From the NCBI GenBank assembly GCA_000310025.1, contig FN648415.1:64393-128392 (forward strand): DNA of 64,000 nt, given 5' to 3'. The notes beneath the pieces were generated by a model, which worked only from the letters and a program-made list of their open reading frames with translations, was not told the DNA's origin and made no database searches. Source of the DNA: Ectocarpus siliculosus. Taxonomy: Eukaryota > Sar > Phaeophyceae > Ectocarpales > Ectocarpaceae. Below, in pieces: positions 1-11,068 of this stretch (positions are counted from its first letter, which is position 1; each line of letters begins with the position of its first letter). The position numbers and the translations under genes were made by a program.

Positions 1-125
1 TAACTTTCGCCAAAAACTTTCGTCGCTCACTCTATTCCCAAGATGATCTTGATCCTGTCGATGATTATCGTCTCGTTTGAGTAGTACGTATGCACTTTCG
101 CGCATTGTTTGCGTAGTACTTCAAC

Positions 126-407
126 ATGTCCGATCCTTCGCGCAAAAATTCCTTGGACGATCTTGACGATCGTCATACCTTTATCACCCACGGCCCTCGC
201 CGAAAAAGGCAACGGTATTATTTGTCATGCTCTTTGGATACCCCGCCACGCGAGCCAGTGATACGACGTCGGGAGGGTGTTCGTAATTTCAAAAGTACAA
301 AGGAGATAACTGTCGGTGGTCTGGCAGTGGGGACTGCGGTGCAGGGCGTACGATATAAGTTGCCAAGAGCCGCGTATACGCGACGGGTGGTTCTTCGCAA
401 TTATTAA
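126..407 (+). CDS. hypothetical small basic protein (93 aa)
   Basis: ATG-initiated ORF ending at TAA. The product is rich in Arg and Lys, with an N-terminal acidic patch (LDDLDD) followed by PRRKRQR. I do not recognise a family and see no membrane segment or signal peptide. It lies upstream of the tandem leader of the DIRS-type element and could be a separate small gene, the end of an upstream element, or a chance ORF. A shorter overlapping antisense ORF exists. Support is length and composition only. Confidence 0.25.
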   Translation: MSDPSRKNSLDDLDDRHTFITHGPRRKRQRYYLSCSLDTPPREPVIRRREGVRNFKSTKEITVGGLAVGTAVQGVRYKLPRAAYTRRVVLRNY

Positions 408-689
408 TCGCTTACGCGTATCGCCTCGAGATGGGGCGTACCACCCATCAAGTATTTATTGTGTGCGTGCATCCCCTTGAACACGCTCTCAATGGATCGT
501 GGCACCTCACGACGATCATATGTCTACGTATTTTTCTCTTTATGTCATCTTTGAAATTATTTCTTTGATATTGCGCCTTTCACATGCTGCCGACCGGACA
601 TCATAGGCCTTGACGTTGCGAGATAGGTCCACGAACAGTCCGAACGCGGGTATGTTATCGGGTATGTTATTGCTGGCCCACGAAACGAC
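408..689. other. no recognisable feature
   Basis: Spacer between the small ORF and the tandem array. I see no gene, RNA or clear repeat. The 5' boundary of the DIRS-type element may lie here or further upstream, but I could not find a terminal repeat. Confidence 0.4.
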
Positions 690-1563
690 CGATCGGCGAG
701 AGCTTTGTAGATACCATGTACCTCGGGATGAGTATTTCGAGCCATCCGTTTGTTTTCGATTTACGGCGTCCTCGATACATACTCGGCTCCGCCCTCGATA
801 CGATGAGCTTTAGGGGCTGTTCTCGATACGCTTCGCTCGCCATAGCTTTGGGGTGCCATTTCGCGGGCCGGCCTCGATACCATGCGCCTCGGGATGAGTG
901 TTTCGAGCCATCCGTTTGTTTTCGATTTACGGAGTCCTCGATACAAGCTCGCTCCCGTCCTCGACACGATGATCTTGCGATTGCTTCTGACGCCATTTCG
1001 TGGAACGGTTTCCGATACGATGCGTTTTCGGGATGCGTGCCTTCGAGCCATCCGTCTGCTTTGCTTTACGACGCCCTCGATGTAACCTTGGCTCGGTACG
1101 ATGGGCCGGCGATGGCTGTGGACGCCATTTCGTGGGCCGATTGCTTCTGACGCCACTTCGTGGAACGGTTTTCGATACGATGCGTTTTCGGGATGCGTGC
1201 TTTCGAGCCATCCGTCTGCTTTGCTTTACGACGCCCTCGATGTAACCTTGGCTTGGTACGATGGACCGGCGATGGCTTTGGACGCCATTTCGTGGGCCGG
1301 CCTCGATACGATGTGCTTCGGGATGCGTGCCTTCGAGCCATCCGTTCGTTCAGTTTTCCATTTACGATGTAGGTTTTCGATACGATGCGTTTTCGGGATG
1401 CGTGCTTTCGAGCCATCCGTCTGCTTTGCTTCACGACACCGACGCCCTCGATGTAACCTTGGCTTGGTACGATGGACCCGTGATGGCTTTGGACGCCATT
1501 TCGTGGGCCGGCCTCGATACGATGTGCTTCGGGATGCGTGCTTTCGAGCCATCCGTTCGTTAA
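690..1563 (+). repeat. degenerate tandem array in the leader of the DIRS-type element
   Basis: The phrase TTCGAGCCATCCGT recurs near 740, 902, 1041, 1200, 1330, 1410 and 1546, each time followed by a pyrimidine-rich stretch and then CTCGAT and GACGCCATTTCGTGGGCC-type blocks. Unit length varies from about 80 to 160 bp, so units have lost internal blocks. One reading frame runs from the last unit towards gag but is closed by TAA at 1561-1563. The array probably sits in the 5' leader; an unrelated minisatellite beside the element is the alternative. Confidence 0.8.
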
Positions 1564-2535
1564 GTTTTCCATTTACGATGTAGCAGCGACGCGTTTGGCG
1601 CCACGTCGTTAGCCGTCCTTCATGTGATCGCTGCTGACGACACGGCGGGGGCCGCCCTCGGTGCCATTTCGTTTTCCGCACAGGTTCGTAGCGCGTTCCT
1701 GAAGGTCCTTCAGGTTACGCGGAATGCCGATCGGGTGTTTTCGTGGCATGACCTGCGACGCGCCCTAGTAGCGGCCCACACCATCATGGTAGCCGTGGGG
1801 GTATCGGCCGGCGACATTAAGATCATCTCTGATACGGTAGCCAGGGGCGACCGCCTGGTAGTAGCGTTTGGGCCGACGTACGGCGCGAGGGCGGCGACCG
1901 ATGTGTTGGACATGTTTACGGGTCTGCTACCGAATGCCCACGGGGTCCCCAACGATCTGTTTTCGGCGGATTACGTGCGTATCCGTAAGTCGGCTCCGGT
2001 CGCGGGAATGAGCGCCGCCATGGGGACGGCGCTCGGCCTCCCCGTCGTGCCCGCGCCATTCCCGACGTTCGGGCCGGGGGGGGGAGCCTTCGGTATCCAC
2101 CCTTCCCCGGTTCCCCTGCAGATGGCGATGCAACCGGGGGTTCAGCAGCAGACCCCGCGGCAATCTCGACGGCAGGCGCGATCGCAAGGTGCGACACATG
2201 GGGTGGCCGGACATTACACCCAGGGGCCGCCCGGTAGGGGCGGGGGCGGCCGCGGGAAAGCAGCGGGGGGCGGAGCGACGGGAGTACCATCCCTCGGAGG
2301 GTCCGCTAGCCACCACCAAATGCTAGCCGACGTGCGTAACCAGCGTAATCTCGCCTTGCAGCAAAGACAAATGGCGAACCCGGGGGTGCCCGGGCAGGGT
2401 GAGACGTGCCACAAGTGCCGGGCCGCCAACCGTGACCCGAACCACTCCCACCTGACCTGTGCCTTCTGGATATGCGGCAACTGCAAGGAGGCAGGGCACC
2501 GCAGGGCGGCCTGCCCGAACCCGACCGTGCCGTGA
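1564..2535 (+). CDS. gag: Gag-like protein of a DIRS-type retrotransposon, CCHC zinc knuckle
   Basis: The open frame runs from just after TAA at 1561-1563 to TGA at 2533-2535. There is no ATG near its 5' end; the first alternative start is GTG at 1624, so the true start is uncertain (lost, spliced, or non-AUG). The N-terminal ~110 residues look globular (SFSAQVRSAF, SWHDLRRAL). A Gly/Pro/Gln-rich linker follows. The C-terminus has two Cys/His clusters, the second a canonical CX2CX4HX4C knuckle (CGNCKEAGHRRAAC). In the family this protein packages element RNA. It is followed 1.1 kb later by RT-RNase H on the same strand. GC content is higher than in the flanks. Confidence 0.72.
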   Translation, partial: VFHLRCSSDAFGATSLAVLHVIAADDTAGAALGAISFSAQVRSAFLKVLQVTRNADRVFSWHDLRRALVAAHTIMVAVGVSAGDIKIISDTVARGDRLVVAFGPTYGARAATDVLDMFTGLLPNAHGVPNDLFSADYVRIRKSAPVAGMSAAMGTALGLPVVPAPFPTFGPGGGAFGIHPSPVPLQMAMQPGVQQQTPRQSRRQARSQGATHGVAGHYTQGPPGRGGGGRGKAAGGGATGVPSLGGSASHHQMLADVRNQRNLALQQRQMANPGVPGQGETCHKCRAANRDPNHSHLTCAFWICGNCKEAGHRRAACPNPTVP

Positions 2536-2742
2536 ACGAGCCGTAGCGTACGCCATAGAAGTAGTTTGGGGGATGCTGCGGTGGCGATACGTGACTTTAC
2601 TCGTAAAGATAGTAGGGTTGTCCTTTCTCACACGAAGGGTAAGGTGCGCGGTGGGATTTGTTCCGCGGGCTCGAGTCGTTTAGTATTCCGATAAGACGAG
2701 GTGTGGGGTCCCCGTCGGATGACCATATCCCGCTCGTGGTTC

Positions 2743-3010
2743 GTATCGTTCCTTTTAATGCATGTCCTTGTAAAACTGGCGCAATAGGAGCGCGGATCCA
2801 CGCGGTGCGTTCTTTTGATCGCACGGGATCGAGAAATAACACGAGAGTCGCAGGTGATACCCACGCGGCGCGTTCGTATCGTTTCTTTTCATGCATGCCC
2901 TTATAAAACCGGCGCAACATGAGCGCGGATCCACGAGGTGCGTTCTTTTGATCGCACGGGATCGAGAAAAAAAAAAAAAAAAAAACGAGAGTCGCAGGTG
3001 ATCCCCACGC
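2743..3010 (+). repeat. two-copy tandem duplication, ~132 bp period, with A19 tract
   Basis: The block starting CGTATCGTTCCTTTTAATGC at 2743 is repeated from about 2875 with scattered substitutions. Both copies contain GCGCGGATCCACG and GATCGCACGGGATCGAG. In the second copy the sequence after GATCGAG is expanded into a run of about 19 A. It lies between gag and RT, where the element has no ORF. Confidence 0.85.
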
Positions 3011-3653
3011 CGCGCGTTCTTCGGTCGGCTGTCGGCGGGAAGTCAACCGGTTCTACGACAATTTTGTCACCTATTCTCATGCACGACCTCATGATAATAG
3101 CACGAACACCATTCATTCCCCGTGGAGCGCCTGGATCGCCCGCGAGCGAGAATAACAAGAGAGTAGCATACAATGACCTATGCTTTACGAGGGCATTGGC
3201 TGATATTCCTGACGCAGTTTAACCCTCCATCCTGGTAGACCGTGCATCACATTAGGGAGAAGAAATATCCGTGTATCACTGCAAAATAATCAGCCCGGAG
3301 TGTCGTTGTGTCTGCTCTCCTTGCGTCCGCCACGCATCTCGGTGGGTCCGTCTGGTCACAGTACATCGTAGCTACGTTTGCTTTTCCTACTACGACCCCT
3401 AGCTAACCCCTGTCAACGAATCTCTATCTTCCCGCCACGCGGTATCATTATCATAGAGTGAAAATACAGCCGTATACCGGCGCACCCCGTTCAACGCCTC
3501 ACTACGTAGGTATTTGCTGACGATTGGCTGAAGCATCTCGCGAGACGACATGAGCAAGTAAGAGTTACGTTCCCCGACGTCCCCGACCTGTCCGACGAAC
3601 AACGCGAATGGGCGGGGCCACGTTTAGTGCCGAGCGTAGCCCGCGTGCCTACG
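3011..3653. other. gag-pol spacer, no recognisable feature
   Basis: No long ORF or repeat seen. An in-frame TAG at 3624-3626 closes the frame upstream of the RT ORF. The spacer could hold an intron or leader for pol expression, but no signal was identified. Confidence 0.4.
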
Positions 3654-5792
3654 ATGGCAGAAGTAAAGCGACCACCGCACGGGGACGGACACACCCGTCT
3701 GCCGTGGGACGCCCCGGTGAGAGACGCCGGCGCGAACGGCGAATATTTCGTACCGGGTGGGCTTAATCACAACCACGAATTTTGGGACAAGGTCATCCTA
3801 CGAGACCATCCCCAGCGCGATCAACTCATGTCATATATTCGGGACGGTGTCAGCGTCTTCGAATTCCTCCACGATGAGTATCGAGGGAAGTCGCGTAAGG
3901 AACCATATCGTCCAGCAGCGTTTCCGGGGGCCGTATTCCCCAACCACATTCCCGACGAACATGCCGAATTTGTGCGGCGGGAGGTGCAAGCGCTGGACAA
4001 GCGGGGATGTTTAGTTCGGTGGGAGGACGTCCGAGGACCGGAGGGCCCGGATAGACCGCGGTTGGTCCTGTCCATCTCGGTGGAGCCAACCAAACCCCGT
4101 ATGATTATAAACGGTATCCCCCTGAATACCTGCTGCAAACACGTACCGTTTACGATGGACACGGTCTCACGGGTGGCACACGTAGCAGAAGAAGGGGTGT
4201 TCATGGGGAGCCTAGACGACCGCGCGGGTTTCCATAATCTTCGCCTGCAGCCCGAGAGCTGGCCGCTATTCGGCGTCCACTACGATGGAGTGGATTACGT
4301 CTGTACCACCCTTCCGTTTGGGTGGAACGAGAGTCCGTTTTGTTACCATTCTTTGAGCGACGCCAAAGCCGCGTACCTGCGGTCCAAGGGCATCCCCGTC
4401 CTGGCGTATATCGATGACGCCTGGTACGCGAACTTCGTCGATACCTTCGGGAAGTCGGATCGAGTACAGTGGCTGTCGGCGGCGGAAGCTCTACACACCG
4501 GCATCCTAGTATCGTACCGATGCGGGTATTTCCTGTCCATCAATAAATGCGACCTCAACCCCTCTCGACAACAGCGGTACCTCGGAATTATCTGCGATTC
4601 CCACACCGCATCGTTCCGCATCCCGGAGGATAAGTTGCTCAAACTCCATCAGCTCATCGACCAAGCGCTTGAGAACGACTCCGTGCCCGTGCGCATGCTC
4701 GAGAAGATAGCCGGCAAGTGCGTCAGCATGTCTGTCGCGATTCGACCGGCCACCCTTTGGACTCATTACATGTTCGCGGCGATCAGGAAGGCTAAGGGTC
4801 GAGTCATTCAGTTGAGGGACAAACACGACCTCCGCGCAGAGCTACGCATTTGGCTCAACCTGTCATCGACCGCTCAGGAGGGACCGTGGTACAAAGCGAG
4901 ACACTACGACGTTTCTCTCACCACCGCTTCGTCAGACGCATCATCCAACCAATACGGTGGAGTAGTGTCGCTGCCGAGTGGCGCATTCTCCGCAGGCGGC
5001 GGTTTTCCCCACGAATGGCTGTCGCGTCCCATTAATGGCAAGGAGATGTTCGCGTTGCTCGAGGTGCTGAAGGAGTGTTGTAGCGCTCGCCCGGGCGAAC
5101 TTAAGCGAGCACAAGTTCTGATGGATGTCGACAATAGAGCAGTTGTCGACGCGTTTAGGAAGGGCAGATCGAGAAACCCCATCACACACTCGATGCTGGT
5201 TAGCCTTTACGAGCTGCAAATCGCACACGGATTTTGGCTCACATTGAGGTGGGTACCGTCAGCGGCAAATAGTGTCGCCGACGACATCACAAGACCGGCC
5301 CGGCACGAAATTATCCGCCTTCGATCACGCGTGTTTAGGCAGCTGCGAGAGTTTTTCGGAGAATTTACGGTCGATCTTATGGCGTCTTCCGAGAATGCTC
5401 AGCGTACCGATGCGGGGGGAGCCGGGGGACCGTCCCGCCTGCCGTTTTTCTCACGGTATCACTGCGAAGGCACGGCCGGAATAGACGTCTTTAGCCAGGA
5501 TGTAGCGGTTACACCAGGACTGGGCACGCCGGCCTTCGGGTATTCTTTCCCGCCGCCGGTCATGGCGGGGCACATTATTCAACATCTGTCCGAGTGTCGG
5601 GCTCACGCAGTAGTACTAGTGCCAGATGTACGAGATTTTTGGTGGCCGCGGGCCGCAAGGGCCGCCGTCAAATCGCTAGCGATACCGCGGACGGGGAGTT
5701 TTGCATACCCCCACCATCAGGACGGCGTTCGCGATTACATTTACGTGCGACACGGAATGCGTGCGGTGGAATTGGATTTTCGAGATACATGA
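3654..5792 (+). CDS. pol: reverse transcriptase-RNase H polyprotein of a DIRS-type retrotransposon
   Basis: I chose ATG 3654 (712 aa); the frame opens 27 bases earlier at a GTG after a TAG. RT palm motifs are present: motif A SLDDRAGFHNL (Asp188/189), motif B LPFGWNESPF, motif C AYIDDAW (Asp254/255). RNase H follows with all expected acidic residues: Asp428 in SSDAS, Glu464 in NGKEMF, Asp491/493 in LMDVDN, and Asp543/544 in VADDITRP. After RNase H comes the connection region typical of DIRS-type proteins (FTVDLMASSENAQ, IDVFSQD, FPPPV, VLVPDV). No stop or frameshift is visible, so this ORF looks functional. It copies element RNA into DNA and degrades the RNA strand. Its TGA overlaps an ATG for the YR frame (ATGA at 5789-5792). 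Confidence 0.92.
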   Translation: MAEVKRPPHGDGHTRLPWDAPVRDAGANGEYFVPGGLNHNHEFWDKVILRDHPQRDQLMSYIRDGVSVFEFLHDEYRGKSRKEPYRPAAFPGAVFPNHIPDEHAEFVRREVQALDKRGCLVRWEDVRGPEGPDRPRLVLSISVEPTKPRMIINGIPLNTCCKHVPFTMDTVSRVAHVAEEGVFMGSLDDRAGFHNLRLQPESWPLFGVHYDGVDYVCTTLPFGWNESPFCYHSLSDAKAAYLRSKGIPVLAYIDDAWYANFVDTFGKSDRVQWLSAAEALHTGILVSYRCGYFLSINKCDLNPSRQQRYLGIICDSHTASFRIPEDKLLKLHQLIDQALENDSVPVRMLEKIAGKCVSMSVAIRPATLWTHYMFAAIRKAKGRVIQLRDKHDLRAELRIWLNLSSTAQEGPWYKARHYDVSLTTASSDASSNQYGGVVSLPSGAFSAGGGFPHEWLSRPINGKEMFALLEVLKECCSARPGELKRAQVLMDVDNRAVVDAFRKGRSRNPITHSMLVSLYELQIAHGFWLTLRWVPSAANSVADDITRPARHEIIRLRSRVFRQLREFFGEFTVDLMASSENAQRTDAGGAGGPSRLPFFSRYHCEGTAGIDVFSQDVAVTPGLGTPAFGYSFPPPVMAGHIIQHLSECRAHAVVLVPDVRDFWWPRAARAAVKSLAIPRTGSFAYPHHQDGVRDYIYVRHGMRAVELDFRDT

Positions 5793-7267
5793 TACGGTAT
5801 TTATAGTCTCCCCTCTCCTGGTTCGTGTTCGTTTCGCTGTGTCTGTCCTATCATCAGCATTATGCGGCGGGGACCCTCGAGCGGGTCCCCTCCGGATCTA
5901 CGCGAGTACAGGACCGGATACCGCAAGTCTGGTGTAGTACGTGTGGGGCCCAGAACGACGCCACATTCAACTTCTGCCAACATTGTGGTACTCCACCGTT
6001 TCGGGGGCTTTTAGAGCCTCGGGCGCCCGACGCGACCGTGGTTATCGATAAAACCCGGTTGGCAGCGCGGAAAGAGACCGTCTTAGCCTCGTTGAGTAGT
6101 AAGGCCAGTCAGCAACGCAAATGCGCGGTGGCAGACAAGTTTGACGCATTTCTCCGAGCGCACACAGACGGGATGAGGGGATGGGAAAACGCTACCGACG
6201 TCGACGTGCAGGATTGGCTCTGCTGGCTAGATTCTCACGGTAACGGTACGAAGGTGGTTCATGCGGTAGACTGCCCCGACATCGGGTCCAATTCACTGGC
6301 AGCGTGCAGGACGGAGAGTGCCTGCGCTAAACGGTACGCTGCTCAAACACTAGACAAAGCGTTTGTGTCGAAACTCAAGTGCGCGATGTCTGAGATCCTG
6401 GGGAAGTCGGACCCATGGGATGAGCGTGAGAAGAGAGGTAACGCAGCCGACAGCACGGCGGTTCGGAAATACCTGTCGTGGGTTCAAGTAGAACAGCGCA
6501 GGGTGGGGGTTACCGTCAAGCAAGCCCGACCGATGCTAGCCCCGCTACTCCTACGTCTGCTGCGATACATGCGCAACACCGCGAGTCACTTGCATACGGT
6601 GGGCGCGCGGGTAGCCCGTAGCCGAGACATTGCGCTGTTTGTCACCGCCTTCCACACGATGCAACGAGGATTCGATTTGGCGTGCGCGTTGGCGGCACAA
6701 GTCTTGCACCTTCCTGACGGAACGGGGATGATTTTCAATTTTCATTTCGGCAAGACCCTCCGAAGCTCGTCGCACGCGGTAGTAGTTCGACGAGATCGTC
6801 AATGTACCGAGCTATGCCCGTTGCGGGCGATACAAGAGTTTGGCATAGCAGCTAAGTAAACAGGATGGAACATGCGAGAGGGGTACCTATTTCCCGAGGT
6901 CAACGCCGACGGTTCGCGGGGGTCGTCACAGTGGTCGGCGGCGCGTATGACCGCCTCGTTACAAGCCCATATTCGGAACGGTCGCCTGGGCGATGCAGGC
7001 GGCCAGTATACCATGCACTCATTCCGGGTAGGAGGAGCGGTAAGCCAAACGCTAGCGGGGACGGCGGTAGAAGCCCTCATGGATTTTGTGGGATGGAAGA
7101 CGCGGGGGGTGGCACAGCGATATGTAGGGCCCACGATCCAAGGGGGAGAAGTCGCAGCTAAACGAAGGCGAACCCAGAACCAACAGGAGCAGGAACGGTT
7201 GTACATGGAGACCATCGATCTCCCGTTGCAAGAAGGCTTTACTGAACGTTTTTCGGCTTTCGGATAA
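5789..7267 (+). pseudogene. tyrosine recombinase (integrase) of the DIRS-type element, two in-frame stops
   Basis: The frame opens at ATG 5789, overlapping the RT stop, but meets TAG at 5804-5806 and again TAA at 6857-6859; it otherwise stays in one frame to TAA 7265-7267. Near the N-terminus is a CX2CX10CX2C zinc ribbon (CSTCGAQ...FCQHC), then a helical core-binding domain, then the catalytic domain: Arg in QRGFDL, a beta-hairpin Lys in FHFGKTL, HSFR (HxxR), and GWKTRGVAQRY with the nucleophile Tyr. All expected catalytic residues are present, so damage seems limited to the two stops. In DIRS-type elements this enzyme inserts a circular DNA copy without a DDE integrase. Readthrough or reinitiation is possible but simple decay is more likely. 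Confidence 0.85.
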
Positions 7268-9162
7268 TGAAGAGCAATGACTTACGGTAGCGGGGTCGTC
7301 GATGGAGAAGTGTGGGGATCAATTCAGACAACGACAGGGAATGATAACACAGGTCAAAACATGAAGTATGGGTGGGTCCCATGCCGTGGCAGGAGGCCTC
7401 ATTTCATCGCAAACTCTACATCGTCGACAACTATTCCGCAGGATAATTTGCGTTATCATCGTGGCAAACTGAAGGAAGAGGCGTAAAATATGCAAGACCT
7501 GGCGCCAGGGGAAGAGCCAGCAGCGAAGCGAGCGTTCATTTTTCTCGGGTGGGTTTCGCCCTCTTCTGTTCACGTGCTAGCCGATATCTCGCCAAATACG
7601 TAACGAGTTGCCTCAAGAACGGTATCCGGAAGGAGCTGGCAACATGGGCTGTTGGGAATGCCAAGGTTTGGCGCCATGAGTTGCCGAATACACGCCGTAA
7701 AAAAAGGTTGTGTGTTGAAGCAAAAGTGCCAAAACGGTTGCGAGCGGTGTTGTTTTGGACCACCACGGGTTTGGTTATTATCCACGGATAACTTTCCGAA
7801 GGAGAAAGCAACAGCAACAGCAGCAACGCCACGCGGCGGGAGGTACCTCTCTGCTCTATATTACAAGCCCAAGGTTTGCTACCGTGTGGGGTATCGCGCG
7901 TACAGAGAATAAAGTTTTGGTTGACCCTAAAAATATGCACGTCAGAGAGCGGTTAGTTCAAGTTCGTGCCGAATGTCTGCTCACAGTTTAGTTTTGAAGC
8001 GATAACTCTTCGAAGGAGGAAGCAGTACTTTCAGATTTCGGAACAACCACCTGTGTACAGGGAAATGTGGTCATTTGTGCTGGGGAAAAGAAACAGACAA
8101 AGAAAAGGCAGAAGAGCGTGAATATACGCACACCACACCACACAACGCGCCGAGTCAACCCCGCCCCAGGAATTCACTCTTTCTACCCATCCCCACGCTT
8201 CACATTTGTACTAACAGTACTGTTGTACGCGTGGGGCAGTACGAGTCAAAACTCATCGTCGACGGAAAGAGAAAGAGGTGAGAAAGATCACTTACAGCGA
8301 TAACGCTCAGGTAAGGGTTACATGTCGGCCCCTGCGATAGAGAAGAAAAGCAAAGTTCCAGACTCGCTCCTCCCGGCGATATTTAATCACCAATTCACCA
8401 CGATACGCTCTCTTCCTCGAGGCGTGAACGGACGTAGACTCTTGACGAATTCATTGGCTTTGTCCCGAAGAAGACACACACACCGGAGGAGGGCGTAGGC
8501 GAAGGCAGCAATCGGATATTTTGTTTCACAACCCAAGATGTTTTGAGCGCCCGGAACATGGACAAGCCTCGTCCAACCCGTGGAGTGAGTGCCACTGCCG
8601 TAGAGAGGATACTTGAGAGGACAACGTGGAGGACCAGCATGGGCGTTGGCAACCACCCTGATATACAGCAGATATACATGTCACCGAACGCCAAAGGTCA
8701 GCTAGTCTGCTGAAGGGCTGGTCTTCAACCACTTTGGTGCTCCCACACTTCACACCCAAACAACAGTCGAAACAGGAAGAAATCACAGAAGTCGCTGTTT
8801 GATTGGGTGAAATGATGGCGACAAGATCACCATATTTTTATTAATTTACGAAGTTTCGCGACCATCAACTTTTTAATTGGAGATTGACGTGTTTGCGCAG
8901 AACAAAATTTGGCTCGTAACGACCAGTTCGGGGTATCTAAAGTTCCTCCGACGCGACTTCTGCCTAAATATGTCTTGAGATTTCGCCATTTAGAGAAATT
9001 TGCAAGCAACATTCGCCGCCCGAACGACCACGCGCGCTGGTTGGTCCACGTCAGTTTGGGCCGCTTGCTGCGCCGTTGTGGCACGAGACGGCACGAGACG
9101 GCAGCGGGCTACGAGACGCGCAGCCAGTGCCCGCCCCATGCCCCTACACACAACAAGTAGTC
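7268..9162. other. no recognisable gene; 3' flank of the DIRS-type element
   Basis: Only short overlapping ORFs without family resemblance. A CAG/CAA-rich patch lies near 7808-7835. The 3' terminal repeats of the DIRS-type element should be in the first few hundred bases, but I found no copy matching the 5' side. Nothing else could be supported. Confidence 0.4.
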
Positions 9163-9480
9163 ATGGATAGAACCAGGAGGAGGCCGATCCGGGATGTCAA
9201 CCTTAAACGCCGCTACGGCGCCATGAGCCCCGGAGAACTGATGCATGAGCAGCTTTGCCTCTTGTGCGCAGCTGTCCTGCTGCTGTTGGTTGGCAGCGAG
9301 GAAGAAGATGAGCACGAAACGGAAGAGCTCGAGTTGTGCGCTGCGCTCATAGCGCTGCAGGTGGAGACAGTACGGGTAGATCGCACGGTCATCAGGACAG
9401 TGAGGGGGAGGGATTTGTGCATCGCCGACATCTCGGAGGACAGGGCGTGGTGTGACTATCGCTTCAATTTTCAAATGTAG
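9163..9480 (+). CDS. hypothetical protein or first exon (105 aa)
   Basis: ATG 9163 to TAG 9480. The product begins with a basic segment (MDRTRRRPIRDVNLKRR), has a Leu/Ala-rich helix, an acidic stretch (GSEEEDEHETEELE), and ends in DRAWCDYRFNFQ. The end contains AAATGTAGGTG, a usable splice donor, and a polypyrimidine-AG (TATTTTTAACAG) occurs near 9640, so this may be a 5' exon. The W-x-x-x-R-F ending recalls the N-terminal region of PIF/Harbinger-type transposases, but this is weak inference and no catalytic DDE domain follows. Confidence 0.35.
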   Translation: MDRTRRRPIRDVNLKRRYGAMSPGELMHEQLCLLCAAVLLLLVGSEEEDEHETEELELCAALIALQVETVRVDRTVIRTVRGRDLCIADISEDRAWCDYRFNFQM

Positions 9481-11036
9481 GTGCACATGTATGTGCACAT
9501 CTTTCCTGACCCCTTCGAACTCCACGGCTGGCTGCATGTATGTATGTGCGTGGCGAGATTACACGGCCAAATGCGGATCATCTGTCTTCGTCTTCCGGTT
9601 TTTTTTTTTGCGCACGGTGGAAAGACTTTATTTTTAACAGAAATTACATGGCATCAGTATAGCAAATTTCGTTGTATGCGCAAACACGTCATTGATGATT
9701 TTTATCCACCGGAGCGCCGAAGATGGCTGGATCTTTAGGAATTTGACCTTTCGCTTCTCCGAATTGCCCCCCAAAGACCTCAGAAAAGCTCCAAATTAAT
9801 CTTGCTAGCATCTACCAATGTTTTAGGAACAGCAGTTGCTGGTTGGCTTACACTCCCCGAGATACTCCCCGACGTCCTCCCGGCACATACCCCACCAGCC
9901 CGTGAGGTTGGCCATGCCCGCACGCCTCGGCCGTGATACGACCATGGCGAACCAATAACTATTATACAGCAGGATCGCAGAAAGACAGTTAGACAGTCGG
10001 TGCTGCACGCCGGACCCGGTGCAATGCACATTGCCGACATGGTGCATTCCTCGTTGGCACAGCACCTCACAGCAATACACGCTCGGTTGTGTACAGATTT
10101 ACTAGAGTGGTATGCGTTGGCTAAATAGGCGCTTTTCGATCTTAACTAAGGAATCAGATCTCGATTTCACAATCAGATTTGGTTATTATACGACCACCGG
10201 AAGATCCAGAAAACCCTCTTGTTGATTGGAGAAAATTTTCTTCCGCCGGTCTCCTCTTTTCGACTTATAACAGGACGACCCAAAACCACATCGGGATTTG
10301 AAAATATGTGAAATCATTTAATCAGATCCCGATTTGGGTAAAATGCATCCATCCAAATTCGAACATTACCGGTCTACTCGCATACACGGCGCGTGCGCAC
10401 CTAGCCCCATCCACACGAACTCCATTCACCGCCGAGCACAGAGGAAAGAAAGAGCACAAAAAGCAAACCCAAAGAGAACGGACTGCGCATCGTTGTTGCA
10501 CGTGACTGGCGCCGAAAACAAACGAGTGTGGGGTGTGTTGGTCTGTGGGGCAATCTCCCGTGGGTTGTCGAACCTCAAATGCACAGACGAATTGGTGGCT
10601 TTCCGTCGGACGAATCTCGATTCAAAGTCTCTCATGCACAGACATCGTGTCAGGACCGCACAGAGGCCATGTACGCGTTTGGTATGTGCTTCTCGGAAGC
10701 GATAGCTCTCCTGTGGTGTGGCCACGCCATAGCAGTACGTCACAACAGCAATCTGGTAGTTGGGAAGAGGCGTACCTCTCGGTTTTTTCGCGGTGGACTG
10801 CAGGGATTCGTTTCCGCTCGGCAGATCTGCCGTTAAGACACACAGGCCATTTCAGTTCCGGATTTGGGTAGATCCGACTCCTGAATTCTTATTATATTGC
10901 AATGCGATTTCGAGATCTGATATCTTCGTTGAGAGCTACCCTTATTGTAGGTTAACCATGCATTATTTACTCATATTCCGATTCCAAAAGTTTCCAAAAG
11001 GAGTATTTGACCTTAGACACTACCCAGGTTAGTAGG
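9481..11036. other. no recognisable gene
   Basis: Contains a T-rich stretch at 9598-9608 and short ORFs on both strands with no family match. A hypothetical downstream exon for the 9163 ORF would be near 9643, but reading frames there close quickly. Nothing else could be supported. Confidence 0.35.
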
Positions 11037-11037
11037 T

Positions 11038-11068
<31 letters not shown>

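Noticed and set aside
716-1583. Six or more overlapping ORFs in the leader array
   Set aside because: All frames are kept open by the repeat unit itself, on both strands, without a consistent protein frame.
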